From Naumovozyma dairenensis CBS 421 (Eukaryota > Ascomycota > Saccharomycetes > Saccharomycetales > Saccharomycetaceae), in the NCBI RefSeq assembly GCF_000227115.2, contig NC_016487.1, positions 496,001 to 560,000 of the forward strand: DNA of 64,000 nt. Reading direction: 5' to 3'. The position numbers were made by a program, and so were the translations under genes. Under the pieces are notes generated by a model. That model did no database searches, was not told the origin of the DNA, and saw only the letters and a list, made by a program, of their open reading frames with translations. This document shows, piece after piece, positions 52,204 through 63,370 of this stretch (the first letter of the stretch is position 1; each line of letters starts with the position of its first letter).

Positions 52204-52899
52204 GAGGGAGAAAATAACAAAAAAAGAATATATTATTATATTACAATTTTTCTTTCTTTCTTTCATTCTTATTTCCTTATAGGTCCTAATCAATAATATG
52301 AATATTTTTGTATATGTTATATACAGAAAATAAAAAAATCATTTTTAAAAAAAATAAAGATTATTATTATCATTATTATTTTCATGCGGATTGACACCCA
52401 ATTGGCTTCTTTATGCTTCAATTTCTTCTTTTTCATCAATCCTCAGGGTTCTAAATCGATTTACAATTCATTCGTAACATTACGAATGTATGGTATATAA
52501 ATTTCTCCTATTGCATCCTGTTTAGATGCAGGCGCATAATTTGTATCTACTTTATCTTGAATCAAAATAGTCTATAACGAATAATTACATAGTAGTGTCG
52601 CCTATTGGTTATTCAAGGATTTTATAAATTTTAAAAGGTTCTTGAAAACATACCATTACTAGCCATTTTAATACGATATATTTATATGGCGTGAGCAATG
52701 GTAATCCATTGTTTCGTGAGACGTACGCACGGTTTCTCGAACCGTGCGTACGTCTCGTGTACATAAAAGTCCATTTCTCTCATTCACTGAGGTTGCGAGT
52801 GGTTTTCCATTTCGATGCCATTTCTTTTTTTTTTTTAGCAGTTGTTCATCTTTTAGCGATATGCTACTTTCAACGGTCAATACCAACTGTAATGATTTT
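52204..52899. other. Convergent region RPS28B / NEJ1 with a candidate long 3' UTR
   Basis: 696 bp separate the two stop codons, long for a convergent pair here. The first part is AT-rich with TTA runs (about 52361-52380); a strong hairpin lies at 52715-52759. Confidence 0.6.
52715..52759 (+). promoter_or_regulatory. Strong RNA hairpin downstream of RPS28B, candidate autoregulatory element
   Basis: The arms 52718-52734 and 52740-52756 are perfectly complementary over 17 bp (GAGACGTACGCACGGTT and its reverse complement) around the loop TCTCG. On the plus-strand RNA three outer pairs (C-G, G-U, U-G) extend it to 20. The two G-U pairs would be A-C mismatches in a minus-strand transcript, which favours an RPS28B rather than a NEJ1 transcript. 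It starts 512 nt after the stop codon. Confidence 0.75.
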
Positions 52900-53880
52900 T
52901 TAGTCCTTACCTTTTCTAACTCTACCAAATGCTCTTTTCTTCTTTGAAGGAGAAACATTATTCTTTATCGGAGAAATATCTTCCAATCTTGATAGTTTAG
53001 AAGGAGATATCAGCAAAGATGATGGTAATGAAGATTCTTCCCTTTTCACCGGTGATGACTCTCTTGAAGATGCAATGGAAGAAGATGATGACATTACTGT
53101 CGGTTGTGATGATAAAGTTAATGATTTTCCATTATATGTGGTATTGAATAATGTTTCCGCTATATCATGAATAGATATAGATTTGTTGTCATTTGGTCTG
53201 GTGTTAAGCATAGCATCATTTTGATCAAATTTATTCATCGCTTTATAATTGATTGAACCACGAGGTGCCCAACTTTTAATTATCTTGTTTGCACCCAAGT
53301 CATTGATACTATCATAAAGAAATTGAATAACTTTATCCTTTGAGTTTATTATTTTAATCAATCTTGTATTTTGATCTAACAAAATTTGCGATTTCTTTAA
53401 TATTGATTTATTTAAAGTTGAATATAGTTTGATTTCTTCAACTGATCTGAGTGATTTTATTTTTGATGTTTTTAAAAACAAAGATATTATTGAAGACAGA
53501 TTAATCTTAAATTGTAAAACAGTTGGTACTTCTTGTCGTTGAAATAATGTTATATTTGGAATTTGAATAAGTGATTCATTTAATATTTCAATTATTGATT
53601 CTTTATTAAATCCTTGTTCTTTACATTGTTTCTCAATATCAATAGAGCTTAACACTACTTGAAGAGATGAACTATGTTCTTCTTCCTCCTTTTTCAGTTT
53701 ACATTCCTCATCATTTATTGCTAAGAAAGATAGCTTGAAAGTTGTTATATTGAGACCGTCATTATCGTCACTAGTGAAGATGGAACATAATTTGAAATAT
53801 TCGTTGGAATCAATGTGACAAACAGACCAATCATCATCTTCAGTTGGTTGTATCTGTGATTCTTGTCCGTGACTTATCAT
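52900..53880 (-). CDS. NEJ1: Non-homologous end-joining factor Nej1 (XLF)
   Basis: 326 aa (S. cerevisiae 342). An XLF/XRCC4-type head domain (about 1-125) is followed by a coiled-coil stalk (about 130-200: KLYSTLNKSILKKSQILLDQ) and a Ser-rich tail. It ends in the basic KKRAFGRVRKGKD; the conserved KKR-x-FGKVR-like terminus is needed for nuclear function and Lif1/DNA contact in the family. Nej1 stimulates Dnl4-Lif1, and DNL4 is also in this window. The position after RPS28B matches YLR264W-YLR265C. S. cerevisiae NEJ1 is repressed by a1/alpha2 in diploids; I see no convincing a1/alpha2 operator in the upstream 170 bp. Confidence 0.93.
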   Translation of the reverse strand: MISHGQESQIQPTEDDDWSVCHIDSNEYFKLCSIFTSDDNDGLNITTFKLSFLAINDEECKLKKEEEEHSSSLQVVLSSIDIEKQCKEQGFNKESIIEILNESLIQIPNITLFQRQEVPTVLQFKINLSSIISLFLKTSKIKSLRSVEEIKLYSTLNKSILKKSQILLDQNTRLIKIINSKDKVIQFLYDSINDLGANKIIKSWAPRGSINYKAMNKFDQNDAMLNTRPNDNKSISIHDIAETLFNTTYNGKSLTLSSQPTVMSSSSSIASSRESSPVKREESSLPSSLLISPSKLSRLEDISPIKNNVSPSKKKRAFGRVRKGKD

Positions 53881-54463
53881 TGATCTTGAAACCTTAATCC
53901 ATCTACTTTTATTTGATCAGCGTGCATATTTCATCGCTCTTTTTGGTAAATGATTGATATGTCAGAGGTTTCTTTCAAAAGCCTTTCAGTTTTAGCCTGA
54001 CGTTACTATTAGTTTCAATAAAATCAAATGCTAGCGCCTTTATAATATTGTTTCCTTTCGCCGCTGACACAAATAGAAATATATATATGGTCGCGAAAGC
54101 CTTTTCAAATCTACTTTTGGTCGAAATCCGTCCAAAAGACGGTCCAACATCTGTCCCATTCGGGGTAGTGGTTTGAAATCCAAGAAGCAATCATTCAAAC
54201 ATTTATTAAGTACATGTCTTGACATATGTGGTGATTCCCATCAACAAGTATCGTTTCATTTTTTTTAACACTTTCAAAGAGAAATGAGTTACGTCAGAAT
54301 TAATGAAATCAAAACATTGATACACCACAACAAAGACAAATAATGGTTAGATATTTATCTTTTTCTGTAAGATAGAAAATATTATTGAGCTTTAATACTA
54401 TTTTTTTGAATATGTAAGAAGAATATATAAATGGGGGTATGTAAAGATAGAATGGGGTTTGGT
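53881..54463. other. Intergenic region F-box gene / NEJ1
   Basis: 583 bp carrying the NEJ1 promoter and the 3' end of the next gene. Open frames here (up to 71 codons) overlap each other and resemble nothing. Confidence 0.5.
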
Positions 54464-56689
54464 TTAAACTACGATGAATTTTTGCCTTTCATCGAAGAAA
54501 TTTTCAAAACTTTCCCTAAATTTCAAATTTGGCAAATTTTCTTTTAAATTTTTGATACAGAAGATCAAATTTGATTTTGTATTGCTATTTTGATTTACTT
54601 TGTTTAAAGATGATGAAGAAGATGTGAAATTCAATTCAGTACATGAGGTCAAATCATTCCAATTTGAGAATTCGATTGGTATAAATTCATTATTTGCTTC
54701 CATTGAATTAATCATTATAATTGAATTTCTTTTATCTGAGATGATTGGTTTTGAAAGTTTGAATTTATCATTATTTAATATTATTTTTTGTAAATTTGAT
54801 AAGTACAGTCCTTGAATGTTAATAATTTTCAAATTTGTTAACCCATTTAAGAATTTCAATTCTAAAACTTGTAAAGATTTGGATTTTAAACAGAAAAATG
54901 GTTTATTATTATTACTAAATGATATTGTTTCGTTATTATTATTCAGATCATCGTGAGAATTTACAGATAGAGTCTTATTTTGGAAAGTGTCTCTATAGTT
55001 ATCATTGTTATTATTTTCAGTGGTACTATTCGTAGTAGTAGTAGTATTCGGCTCTTTCCCATATGAATTTAAGTGGTATGAATCATTAATTGATAATGGG
55101 ATCCAATTTAATATCTTAGTCCGTATTACACCTTCTGGAATTAAGTTTATTCTAAAATAAGGAGTCGCATCGTTAGTTTCAGTAGCGATCATTGAATGTA
55201 AGAAATCTAAATTTTCAATTAATTTTGAATTATATCTTTCTGGAGATCCTGTCATTGTTGTTTCATTAAATTTAAATCTATGTCCTGTAAAATGTTTAAT
55301 CTTGGGTATATACCAATTTTTCAAAGAATGTAATTGGAAAAGGTAAATCAATGGTATATTATTTGATTTAAATTTTTGTAACATTAAAGTTGATAAATCA
55401 ATAAAATTGCATGTTTCTTCGTAGTTTCCATTCGTAATATATGATTTTTTCTTTTGAATAAATTTTAATGATTTTAAATCTGGGAAATAGAATTTCACAT
55501 TTTTTAAAAATTCTTTAAATATTGATTGGATACAAGATTCATTATGATTACGATTGTGATGATTATGATCTTGGCTATCGATATTATCATGTTCTTGGAA
55601 ATAATAGTCATGGTTTGAAGATGCGTTTGAATGAGTAGAATATAATGAAGGTGATAAGAACTGATTATTATCAGAGTTTGTTGTAGTGTACGGGAACATT
55701 TCAGATAAATTTGTCAAAATGTTATAAATGAAAGTATCGATGGTCATATAATCCATTAATAAAGTTTCAATGAAGGGGAATGAAATTTGGTTAATTCTTG
55801 GATGTAACCAAGAATTTTGAGTCGAAGAATTTGACATAAAGAATTCTGGGTATCTATCATTTAAATTATTTTGTCTAAAGGAGAAAAATTCGAAATCTAA
55901 TAAACCAAACAATTTTTTACCAGCATAAACTGTCATGTCATGATGATTTTGTGAAGTTGAAGAAGAAGAAGAAGAAGAAGCAAAATCGAATATTAAGTTA
56001 TTAACTGATATACCTAGGGGTAAACTTTGTAAAATTGGAATAATAGAATCATTTTTGGAATCAAAATTGATTTGATTCTTTGGTAAATATATTAAATCGA
56101 TTGGTTTTTGGAATAAAGGTATCTTGTTATTATTTGTTTGAGTATCTTCTCCTTCCTTACTGAGTATTGAATCATCTATTATGTATAAGATTTTCTTGGT
56201 ACCATTTTCCTCTTGTAAATTTGAGGATAATTTCAATTCATTTCGTTCCAATATGAAAGATTTTTGAGGGTCAGTTTCTACATTAAAGTTATTATTTGAA
56301 TCATTAAACAATAACTTGATTAATTCCTTTGATAACAATTCTTCTTTTGATAGTTTGGTCAGATTTAAAAGAAAGAATTTATTTTTCAAATCATTTATTA
56401 GATTTGGATATAAGTAAGTGGTCCTCTCACAGTTTAATGCTTCAATGATATTTGCCAGATTGATGGTATATTGTGGAGAATAAGAATCAATTTGATCGAA
56501 TATTAGTTGTAGTATTTCAGGAGGAAAAGTGTTCAACTTAATTGGATCATAATAAGGTTGATTGTCACACTGGTCTTTCTCTCTATTTCGCTTGCAAGTT
56601 AAAGGAGTTTCATAATTGTTAAATGGTTCTATAAATGTCTTTGTGAAGTTGGGATTAGAAGCAGATGTAGCACCAGAGACATCAGGCAT
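54464..56689 (-). CDS. F-box protein, member not identified
   Basis: 741 aa. An F-box-like segment at about residues 50-95 (LNTFPPEILQLIFDQIDSYS and the following Leu-rich helices) suggests a Skp1-binding substrate receptor of an SCF ubiquitin ligase. The rest is leucine-rich with Asn/Ser/His low-complexity inserts (about 355-390, 550-600, 690-710) that break up possible leucine-rich repeats, for example SLQVLELKFLNGLTNLKIIN. S. cerevisiae candidates of comparable size include Skp2 (YNL311C, 763 aa) and YLR352W (807 aa), but I cannot choose. S. cerevisiae has PDR8 next to NEJ1, so gene order breaks here. The final residues RESFENFFDERQKFIVV are not a known motif. Confidence 0.75.
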   Translation of the reverse strand: MPDVSGATSASNPNFTKTFIEPFNNYETPLTCKRNREKDQCDNQPYYDPIKLNTFPPEILQLIFDQIDSYSPQYTINLANIIEALNCERTTYLYPNLINDLKNKFFLLNLTKLSKEELLSKELIKLLFNDSNNNFNVETDPQKSFILERNELKLSSNLQEENGTKKILYIIDDSILSKEGEDTQTNNNKIPLFQKPIDLIYLPKNQINFDSKNDSIIPILQSLPLGISVNNLIFDFASSSSSSSTSQNHHDMTVYAGKKLFGLLDFEFFSFRQNNLNDRYPEFFMSNSSTQNSWLHPRINQISFPFIETLLMDYMTIDTFIYNILTNLSEMFPYTTTNSDNNQFLSPSLYSTHSNASSNHDYYFQEHDNIDSQDHNHHNRNHNESCIQSIFKEFLKNVKFYFPDLKSLKFIQKKKSYITNGNYEETCNFIDLSTLMLQKFKSNNIPLIYLFQLHSLKNWYIPKIKHFTGHRFKFNETTMTGSPERYNSKLIENLDFLHSMIATETNDATPYFRINLIPEGVIRTKILNWIPLSINDSYHLNSYGKEPNTTTTTNSTTENNNNDNYRDTFQNKTLSVNSHDDLNNNNETISFSNNNKPFFCLKSKSLQVLELKFLNGLTNLKIINIQGLYLSNLQKIILNNDKFKLSKPIISDKRNSIIMINSMEANNEFIPIEFSNWNDLTSCTELNFTSSSSSLNKVNQNSNTKSNLIFCIKNLKENLPNLKFRESFENFFDERQKFIVV

Positions 56690-57922
56690 TATGAACTTAT
56701 TGGGCGTTGTATATGGTATATGCTGTATGGTGTACTTTCAAATATTTAGATGGGTAAGAAGATCAACTATTTACTAGTTCTCGACCTATATATACTGAAT
56801 GAATTCCAGATGGGCGAGGGAATATAGATTAAAAATGTAATGTTAGGCATCCATGGGAAGGATTAATTAGCTATGACACATTTACTATTTCTAGGATACT
56901 TGTATAACAACAAGCCAATGGGACTTGGGAAAGTACACTGGTCATAGATATATTTTATTAATATAAACCGTGGCTAGTAATAAAGAGTAAGTAACTACCC
57001 TAAACAAGTAAGTCCTTTTTCCCACGTTTTAAGCCCTTCATGGTAATAAGTCCGGGGAGCTTGTATCATTATGTGCGGCGTGACCTCTGGTCGTTCTATT
57101 TGCCTTTTCGCTAGCTTACACACCTAGGGTTAAATGGCCATGGTAGCTCCTAATTCTGTAGCTATTAATAGAACTCCAGAGTTACTAGTTTAGGGTTAGG
57201 AAATTACCCCATACTGAGAGTTTTAATACTATATACCAAAAATTGGGAACAAGCTAGTAATGAGAAAAAGGAGTTGGGAGAAACAATCCAAAGATATAGG
57301 GTCAATTTGTCCTTTTTGTTTCAAAATCATTGGGATATGAATTGCATATATAGATTCGACGGCGCTATCAATTAATGTACGGATGTACCCTTCGCCCCTC
57401 GTGCGGCCTTTGTCCGGGGCTTATAGGATTAGGGATAGGAAAAGAGTTCCCTTTTTTTAACACAGTTTTGAATTGCAACTCAAGAAAACCCCTGCATAGA
57501 CGAAAGCTTATACGATGGTGGGGGAATTGGAAGGTGACTAGAATTGAGCAACTTTGAAAATGTACCACATAATTAATTTCATCTGCAGTGATGACAAAAT
57601 AAAGTGTCATTCATCCATTCATTCATTCATTCAATTGAAAGTTTCGTTCCGCGCAACTTCGAGGACGTATGGTGGGGTGAAGTTATAATTGACTATTTTG
57701 CCACTTATTGCTCGAGACTCCGCACGGCTCCGCGGCTAATTTCCTATTTGTCACAACTATAATACATAATATAGTAATATTACACAGTACATGGTAACTT
57801 TAGAATATACGTGCCAAGTATTGCAAGCGGTAAACACAAAACTTCCATGTTTGCTCTATCATTGGTTAAATAATACTATAATACTTTTATAGATTATATA
57901 AGAGTCTCTATGCACGTTTTCC
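56690..57922. other. Long intergenic region ADE4 / F-box gene (1.23 kb)
   Basis: It holds the F-box gene promoter and the ADE4 3' end. I see an (ATTC)n run at about 57610-57633, two TTAGGGTT-like words (57126-57134 and 57193-57201) and a TCCGCGG word at 57728-57734. Open frames of 60-80 codons overlap on opposite strands and look fortuitous. No gene is supported. Confidence 0.55.
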
Positions 57923-59476
57923 TCAGTAATCAGCACAATTATAAAGGCCAATATCGACTTCTGCCTTTAAGTCAGATTGCTGTGCTGTTGCTGCTGCTGC
58001 AGCATTCAATGCTCGTACTCTTTCTAATTCATGCAAATATCCATCTTCAACCCCTGTAACATAACTACCTGTAAATACACCAACTTCAAATTTGTCAATA
58101 GCATCCGTCTTACAACAATCAATTAAATCTTCCAAAGATTGATAAATCACTTTGTCACATCCAATTTCTTTAGCTATTTCATCCTCGGTTCTATCATATG
58201 CAATTAAATTCTTAGTATCTGTCAAATCAATACCATAAATATGGTTATAACGAATAGCTGGTGCAGCAGAAGCAAAATATACTTTAGTGGCACCAGATTC
58301 CTTTGCCATATTAACAATCTCGCGTGATGTTGTCCCCCTAACAATAGAATCATCCACAATTAAAACTTTTTTATCTTTAAATTCTGATTCCATGGGATTC
58401 AATTTCCTTCGCACAGATGATATACGTTCTCTTTGATTGGGCATAATAAACGTTCTACCCACATATCGATTCTTAACAAACCCTTCTCTATATTCTTTAC
58501 CCAATGTATTGGCACATTGTAACGCACATGTCCTTGCAGTATCCGGCACTGGTATAACAACATCTATTTCATCTAATGATAATTGTCTCTTAATATTCTC
58601 TGCTAGTTTAACACCCATGGCTAACCTCGTACGATAAACTGATATCCCATCAAGTACACTATCTGGCCTTGCAAAATAAACATATTCAAATACATCTGGT
58701 CTATATGAATTGATTGGTACCACTTGTCTAAATTCGGGACATTTATCTTCTCCATTACAATCCTTTGGAATAATAACAGCTTCACCTGGATTTAAATCAC
58801 GGAATTTTAAAAAATTATGAGCCTTAAGTACAACACTTTCAGATGCTAACATATAATCCTTAGAACCATCCTTATTAACACGTTCACCAAATAATAATGG
58901 TCTAATACCATTGGGATCACGAAACCCGATTAAGGCAAACCCTGCTAACATACCAACACATGCATATCCACCACGACATAATCTATAAACACCTTCTAAT
59001 GCATGGAAAATATCTTCATTATTAACTCTATACTTATTATGTTTCTCTAATTCAGCAGCAAATATGTTTAATAATAATTCACTATCACTATCAGTATTAA
59101 TATGTCTATGAACATCTTCATCCATATATCTACTCAAAGAAACTGTATTGACCAAATTCCCATTATGAGCCAAATTAATACCATAAGGACTATTCACATA
59201 AAACGGTTGAGCCTCGCTATTTGCGGAAGATCCAGCAGTTGGGTATCTTAAATGAGCAATACCCATAGATCCAACAAGTCCCATGACACGTTGTGGTGTA
59301 AATACATCTCTAGCCATACCATTACCTTTACATTGATAAATTCGTCCACGTTGACCACAAGTTGCTATTCCTGCTGCATCTTGTCCACGATGTTGTAAGA
59401 ATATACATCCATCACATAGTTCAGGCGCCACTGCACTGGATTGATCAGCTAACACTATGCCTAATATACCACACAT
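57923..59476 (-). CDS. ADE4: Amidophosphoribosyltransferase Ade4
   Basis: 517 aa (S. cerevisiae 510). The N-terminal Ntn glutaminase has Cys2 as the exposed nucleophile (MCGILGIV) with LQHRGQDAAGIAT. The C-terminal phosphoribosyltransferase carries the PRPP loop VLIVDDSIVRGTTSREIV at about 368-385. It catalyses the first committed step of purine synthesis: PRPP plus glutamine to phosphoribosylamine. An Ala/Gln-rich insert (LNAAAAATAQQ) precedes the C-terminus. Tandem with ATM1, as YMR300C-YMR301C. A TGACTC Bas1/Gcn4-type core lies upstream. Confidence 0.97.
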   Translation of the reverse strand: MCGILGIVLADQSSAVAPELCDGCIFLQHRGQDAAGIATCGQRGRIYQCKGNGMARDVFTPQRVMGLVGSMGIAHLRYPTAGSSANSEAQPFYVNSPYGINLAHNGNLVNTVSLSRYMDEDVHRHINTDSDSELLLNIFAAELEKHNKYRVNNEDIFHALEGVYRLCRGGYACVGMLAGFALIGFRDPNGIRPLLFGERVNKDGSKDYMLASESVVLKAHNFLKFRDLNPGEAVIIPKDCNGEDKCPEFRQVVPINSYRPDVFEYVYFARPDSVLDGISVYRTRLAMGVKLAENIKRQLSLDEIDVVIPVPDTARTCALQCANTLGKEYREGFVKNRYVGRTFIMPNQRERISSVRRKLNPMESEFKDKKVLIVDDSIVRGTTSREIVNMAKESGATKVYFASAAPAIRYNHIYGIDLTDTKNLIAYDRTEDEIAKEIGCDKVIYQSLEDLIDCCKTDAIDKFEVGVFTGSYVTGVEDGYLHELERVRALNAAAAATAQQSDLKAEVDIGLYNCADY

Positions 59477-60153
59477 CTTAAATAGTCGGTCGTTTGGTCG
59501 TTCTAGTTCTTTCGTTTACTTAAACCTTGGCTCTCTGCAAAAAATAAAGGGTATAATGAATAATAGTTCCTTTTGTTTTACTTATATATATATATATATA
59601 TATATATATTCATCCTCGAGGTTATTAAGACCTTACCTTATTCATATGTACGTACAAAAGCTTATTTAAATAAACCATCTTCATCATGAATTTTCAGGTG
59701 GAAAAAAGAAGTCAGAAAATTTTACTCGTGCCTAACATTAGTAAAGGAACAGACTGCGTACACGCCCTTTATCATCAAGATTGTACGTGTGTGTGTGACT
59801 CGAGTCGAGACTTATAAAAGTATGAGAGTCAGTCGGACTATCCTCCTACGACACAAGGAATTCTCTAATCAATTGTTCCTTTGTTTTCTTTTTAACTCTG
59901 TTCTTCATATATAGGTCTACTCTCTGGAATAACATAATTTCGGAGTCCTGACTGTTCCATTTGTGCTTTAATTTTTGTACGTACGTACTATTCATCCACA
60001 AGTCATAAGCGTACATGATATACCATTCCATAAATCCTGACTTCTGTCATATTTTCTAAACGCTTATGTGTTGTTAACGTTAAAACATCAATTGATCTAA
60101 TCTATAGGTTATATTTAATATACATACATACATACATTGAAAAGAAAGTGTTT
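59477..60153. other. Intergenic region ADE4 / ATM1
   Basis: 677 bp: the ADE4 promoter, an alternating TA tract (about 59583-59609), a TGACTC site and ACAT repeats near 60121-60136. A 61-codon minus-strand frame (59846-60031) looks fortuitous. Confidence 0.55.
59796..59801 (+). promoter_or_regulatory. Bas1/Gcn4-type core TGACTC upstream of ADE4
   Basis: TGACTC 320 bp before the ADE4 start, within the near-palindrome GACTCGAGTC (59797-59806). Bas1-Pho2 sites of this core control purine genes in S. cerevisiae. Confidence 0.45.
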
Positions 60154-62346
60154 CTAATTCATTTTCTTTAATTCCTCCTTCTCTTCTTTCAACTCTTCTT
60201 CAAGAAGATCCAAATTCTCTTGAATATTCCATAAGTTACTGTACAATGATCCTTTTGTAGCCAACAATTCATTATGACTACCTTCCTCCTTGACTTTACC
60301 ATCTTCCAAGACAATAATCTTATCTGCATCTGCAATAGTCCTTAATCGATGAGCAATATATATACTTGTTCTTGTACCGCTGGGGAAGTTTGCTCTAATC
60401 GTGTTTAATAATGCTTGTTCTGTATGAGTATCTAACGCACTCGTTGCCTCATCGAAAAACATTATATTTGCATCCTTTAACAAAACTCTAGCAATGGCTA
60501 ATCTTTGCTTTTCACCTCCACTAATCATTAGTCCTCTTTCACCAACTATGGTCTTTTCTCTTTGTGGTAATTTTTCAATTAATGGTGCCAATTGTGCCTT
60601 TTCAATAACTTGTTTAATTTCTTCATCATTTGCATTAATTCTACCAAATTTAACATTCTCCCATATAGTATCATTAAATAATGGTGTATCTTGTGGAACA
60701 ACCCCCATTACTCTTCTTAAAGAATCAATATCATATCTTTGAACATTAATACCATTAATTAACACCCTACCTTCTTCAGGATCATAAAATCTGAAAACTA
60801 ATTTTAGTATGGTAGATTTACCACTACCAGATGGTCCCACTACGGCAGTCTTGAGACCAGCTGGTATGATAAAACTTGCATTCTTAAGAATCTTTCTATT
60901 AGTATCGTAACCAAATGTAACATTTTCGAATTTAATTTCAAATGGACCATCTGATGATTTCAACATTATTGGTGCAGGTCCAGTCTTTGCATTTTGAATC
61001 TTTATTGGATTCTTCCTCAATTGGAATAATGATTCCATATCAATTAATGACTGTTTTAATTCTCTATAAACACTACCAAGGAAATTTAATGGGACAGATA
61101 ATTGGAAAACTAATTGATTAATTAAAACTAAATCACCAACTGTTAAATTACCCTCAATGACTCCCGTACAACCGAGATACATCATCATAGTCAATGCACT
61201 TGTAAAGATTAAATTTTGCCCTGAATTCAAAAACGCTAATGATTGAGCAACTTTAATAGTGGAATCTCTATATTGTAATAATGAATCATGATATTTATTA
61301 CTTAGGTAAGTTTCATTATTGAAATATTTTACAGCTTCAAAATTAATTAATGAATCCAAAGCCACAGATGCACCTTTGTTATCAGCTTTATTTGCATCAC
61401 GTCTAAATTGAGTTCTCCATGCAGTCGTTCTAATTGTGAATATAGAATATAATAACATCGTGGTGAAAGTAATTCCAGCAAAGGATGCACCAAATTGATA
61501 AGTTAAGATACCACAAACTACAGAAATTTCAAATCCAATGGGTATTATATGGAATAACATTGCACTCAATACATATGAAATACCCTTAGTACCTCTATCC
61601 ATTGCTCTTGTAAGACCACCAGTTTGTCTTTTCAAATGCCAACCAAGATCTAATTTCATTAAATGTTGGAAAGTTTCTAAGGATACAGTTCTGATTGCAT
61701 TTTGTGCTACTTTAGCGAAGACAGCGTTTCTTAATTCACCAAATAATACAGCACCAAATCTTGCAACACCATATGAGAAAATTGTGAGACAAATAGACAT
61801 GGGTAAGGCGATAGTTGGGTCAGACCATTCAATATTCATGGAATCGATTGTTTGTTTGAAAAAAATGGGACTTGAACGTTTAATAATTTGGCTCCAATTA
61901 ACAATGTTAACGCAATGATGACTCTTATTTAACTTTTTGTTATTTCTAGGCCAAATGTATTTGAATAAATCTTTTAAAATTTTCATTTCTGAAATCGTTG
62001 GTGCTTTGGATTCTGTTTTTTTTTTTATTATCGTGGTGGTTGTAATGGAATCACTTTTTGCAAGTTGAATCGGTTTCACTGTATTTTTCTCAATTGGTGA
62101 TGACGAAGGCGATGAAGATATAATGGAAGATTTTTGCCATATTGATGATGATTGTTTGAATAATAAAGGTGAAGTTGTAGCTCGTGTGCTGAAGTTTAAA
62201 ACTGAACCATTTCGTAATGACTTCAAGGTTAATAGCCTAGATGGAGATAAGGATGAGGATGATGATGATGATTGGCTCTTTATTAGTTGACTCCTACATG
62301 CTTGTAAAAATATTTTCGAATTTGCAGAGTTTCGAAACAGAAGCAT
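60154..62346 (-). CDS. ATM1: Mitochondrial ABC half-transporter Atm1
   Basis: 730 aa (S. cerevisiae 690). A basic, Ser-rich mitochondrial targeting region (about 1-100) is followed by the six-helix ABC type-1 membrane domain (about 155-440; [20 protein letters not shown] is a coupling-region signature). The nucleotide-binding domain has Walker [10 protein letters not shown] (about 503), signature [15 protein letters not shown] (about 606) and Walker [14 protein letters not shown] (about 630). The signature starts with Ile rather than Leu. Atm1 exports a glutathione-bound sulfur compound from the matrix for cytosolic iron-sulfur cluster assembly. It is longer than usual through its N-terminal Ser-rich segment. 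Confidence 0.97.
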   Translation of the reverse strand: MLLFRNSANSKIFLQACRSQLIKSQSSSSSSSLSPSRLLTLKSLRNGSVLNFSTRATTSPLLFKQSSSIWQKSSIISSSPSSSPIEKNTVKPIQLAKSDSITTTTIIKKKTESKAPTISEMKILKDLFKYIWPRNNKKLNKSHHCVNIVNWSQIIKRSSPIFFKQTIDSMNIEWSDPTIALPMSICLTIFSYGVARFGAVLFGELRNAVFAKVAQNAIRTVSLETFQHLMKLDLGWHLKRQTGGLTRAMDRGTKGISYVLSAMLFHIIPIGFEISVVCGILTYQFGASFAGITFTTMLLYSIFTIRTTAWRTQFRRDANKADNKGASVALDSLINFEAVKYFNNETYLSNKYHDSLLQYRDSTIKVAQSLAFLNSGQNLIFTSALTMMMYLGCTGVIEGNLTVGDLVLINQLVFQLSVPLNFLGSVYRELKQSLIDMESLFQLRKNPIKIQNAKTGPAPIMLKSSDGPFEIKFENVTFGYDTNRKILKNASFIIPAGLKTAVVGPSGSGKSTILKLVFRFYDPEEGRVLINGINVQRYDIDSLRRVMGVVPQDTPLFNDTIWENVKFGRINANDEEIKQVIEKAQLAPLIEKLPQREKTIVGERGLMISGGEKQRLAIARVLLKDANIMFFDEATSALDTHTEQALLNTIRANFPSGTRTSIYIAHRLRTIADADKIIVLEDGKVKEEGSHNELLATKGSLYSNLWNIQENLDLLEEELKEEKEELKKMN

Positions 62347-63362
62347 TGTTATCCTTTGTACTAGTCAGTCCTAATCAGCTATATACTTTATGTTTCAATC
62401 AATATTTAATGGTATTTCTCAATCATTAAATAAATACTGTGATATAAGGTGGGAGAGTTCTTTTAACGATCAACTTATCTTCTTTTAATGCTTGGAAGCT
62501 CATCAACAAAGTAGTTTCTTTTCTTTACCACGATGAGACGTTTTTGCTGAATAATCCTATAATTAAATTTCAATATCGGCGTCATCATTGTACATACATA
62601 TTTTGGAATTTTCATCAGAGAGCCTTCGCGCACCTTTTTTTTCACTATATGGATCATCGATCTATGAGGGATGAGTCTCTTTGCCGCCATCGACAAGACG
62701 AGTCGACTGTTTTAAAATTAATTATTGGTACGTTCAGTGAACAATAGAAGTCGAAGACATCCATGCTATTAAATGAATTGGGAAGGGAAAAGAGACTGTG
62801 GAATTTATCTCTTCTAATAATCTTGGTTCATTAAGTAATTAAGAATAGAAAAATTTTTTTGAAGGAAATATATACATGGGATCGACTTTTTATTTTAACC
62901 CCATAGTCAATAATTAATAACAGGTAGTTAAGGACTTTAACGACTCCCTAAAGCAAGAGCAGAACTTAAAAGGACTGTACTTTACATTCCTGGTGCGTGT
63001 TCTACATGATTTAGAAACAAGGATAAAAACAAAGGAATAGTAAAATAACACAAGTAAGAATACTCCCTTTAGATAAGGAAAGTTTGTAGATGAACTGTCC
63101 TCTATAGAAACAACCCTGAAATTTTTTTCTTTTACAGTCGGAATATGAAGGTATTTACCATACGTTAGATATATCATTGAATCTCGAATGGTTTAGAACA
63201 TCCTTTGATATTACAGATGGGTCAAGAAGAGAAATATTCCATTTAACTTTATATCGTTAGTGATTATTGGCCCCCCCCCAACTAACTAACTGACTTTTTA
63301 GACTAGAAATATATCCAAAAGTCACCCTTAAAGATATCCACGGGTAATTAGGCCCCATCTAT

Positions 63363-63370
63363 TCCACGGA
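63363..63370. promoter_or_regulatory. PDRE-like word upstream of the GRE2-like gene
   Basis: TCCACGGA fits the Pdr1/Pdr3 response element family (TCCRYGSR), about 520 bp before the reductase ATG. Weak support: a single short match. Confidence 0.3.

Noticed and set aside
53881..54050. a1/alpha2 operator upstream of NEJ1 (GATGAAATATGCACGCTGATCA on the minus strand).
   Set aside because: Only half-site fragments match; the ACATCA half is missing.
62475..62696. 73-codon basic open frame upstream of ATM1, possibly a small mitochondrial protein.
   Set aside because: No recognisable family; an open frame of this length is expected by chance in AT-rich DNA. Not excluded if transcript data appear.
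62914..63177. 87-codon open frame with a hydrophobic segment.
   Set aside because: No family resemblance; the hydrophobicity comes from A/T-rich low-complexity DNA.
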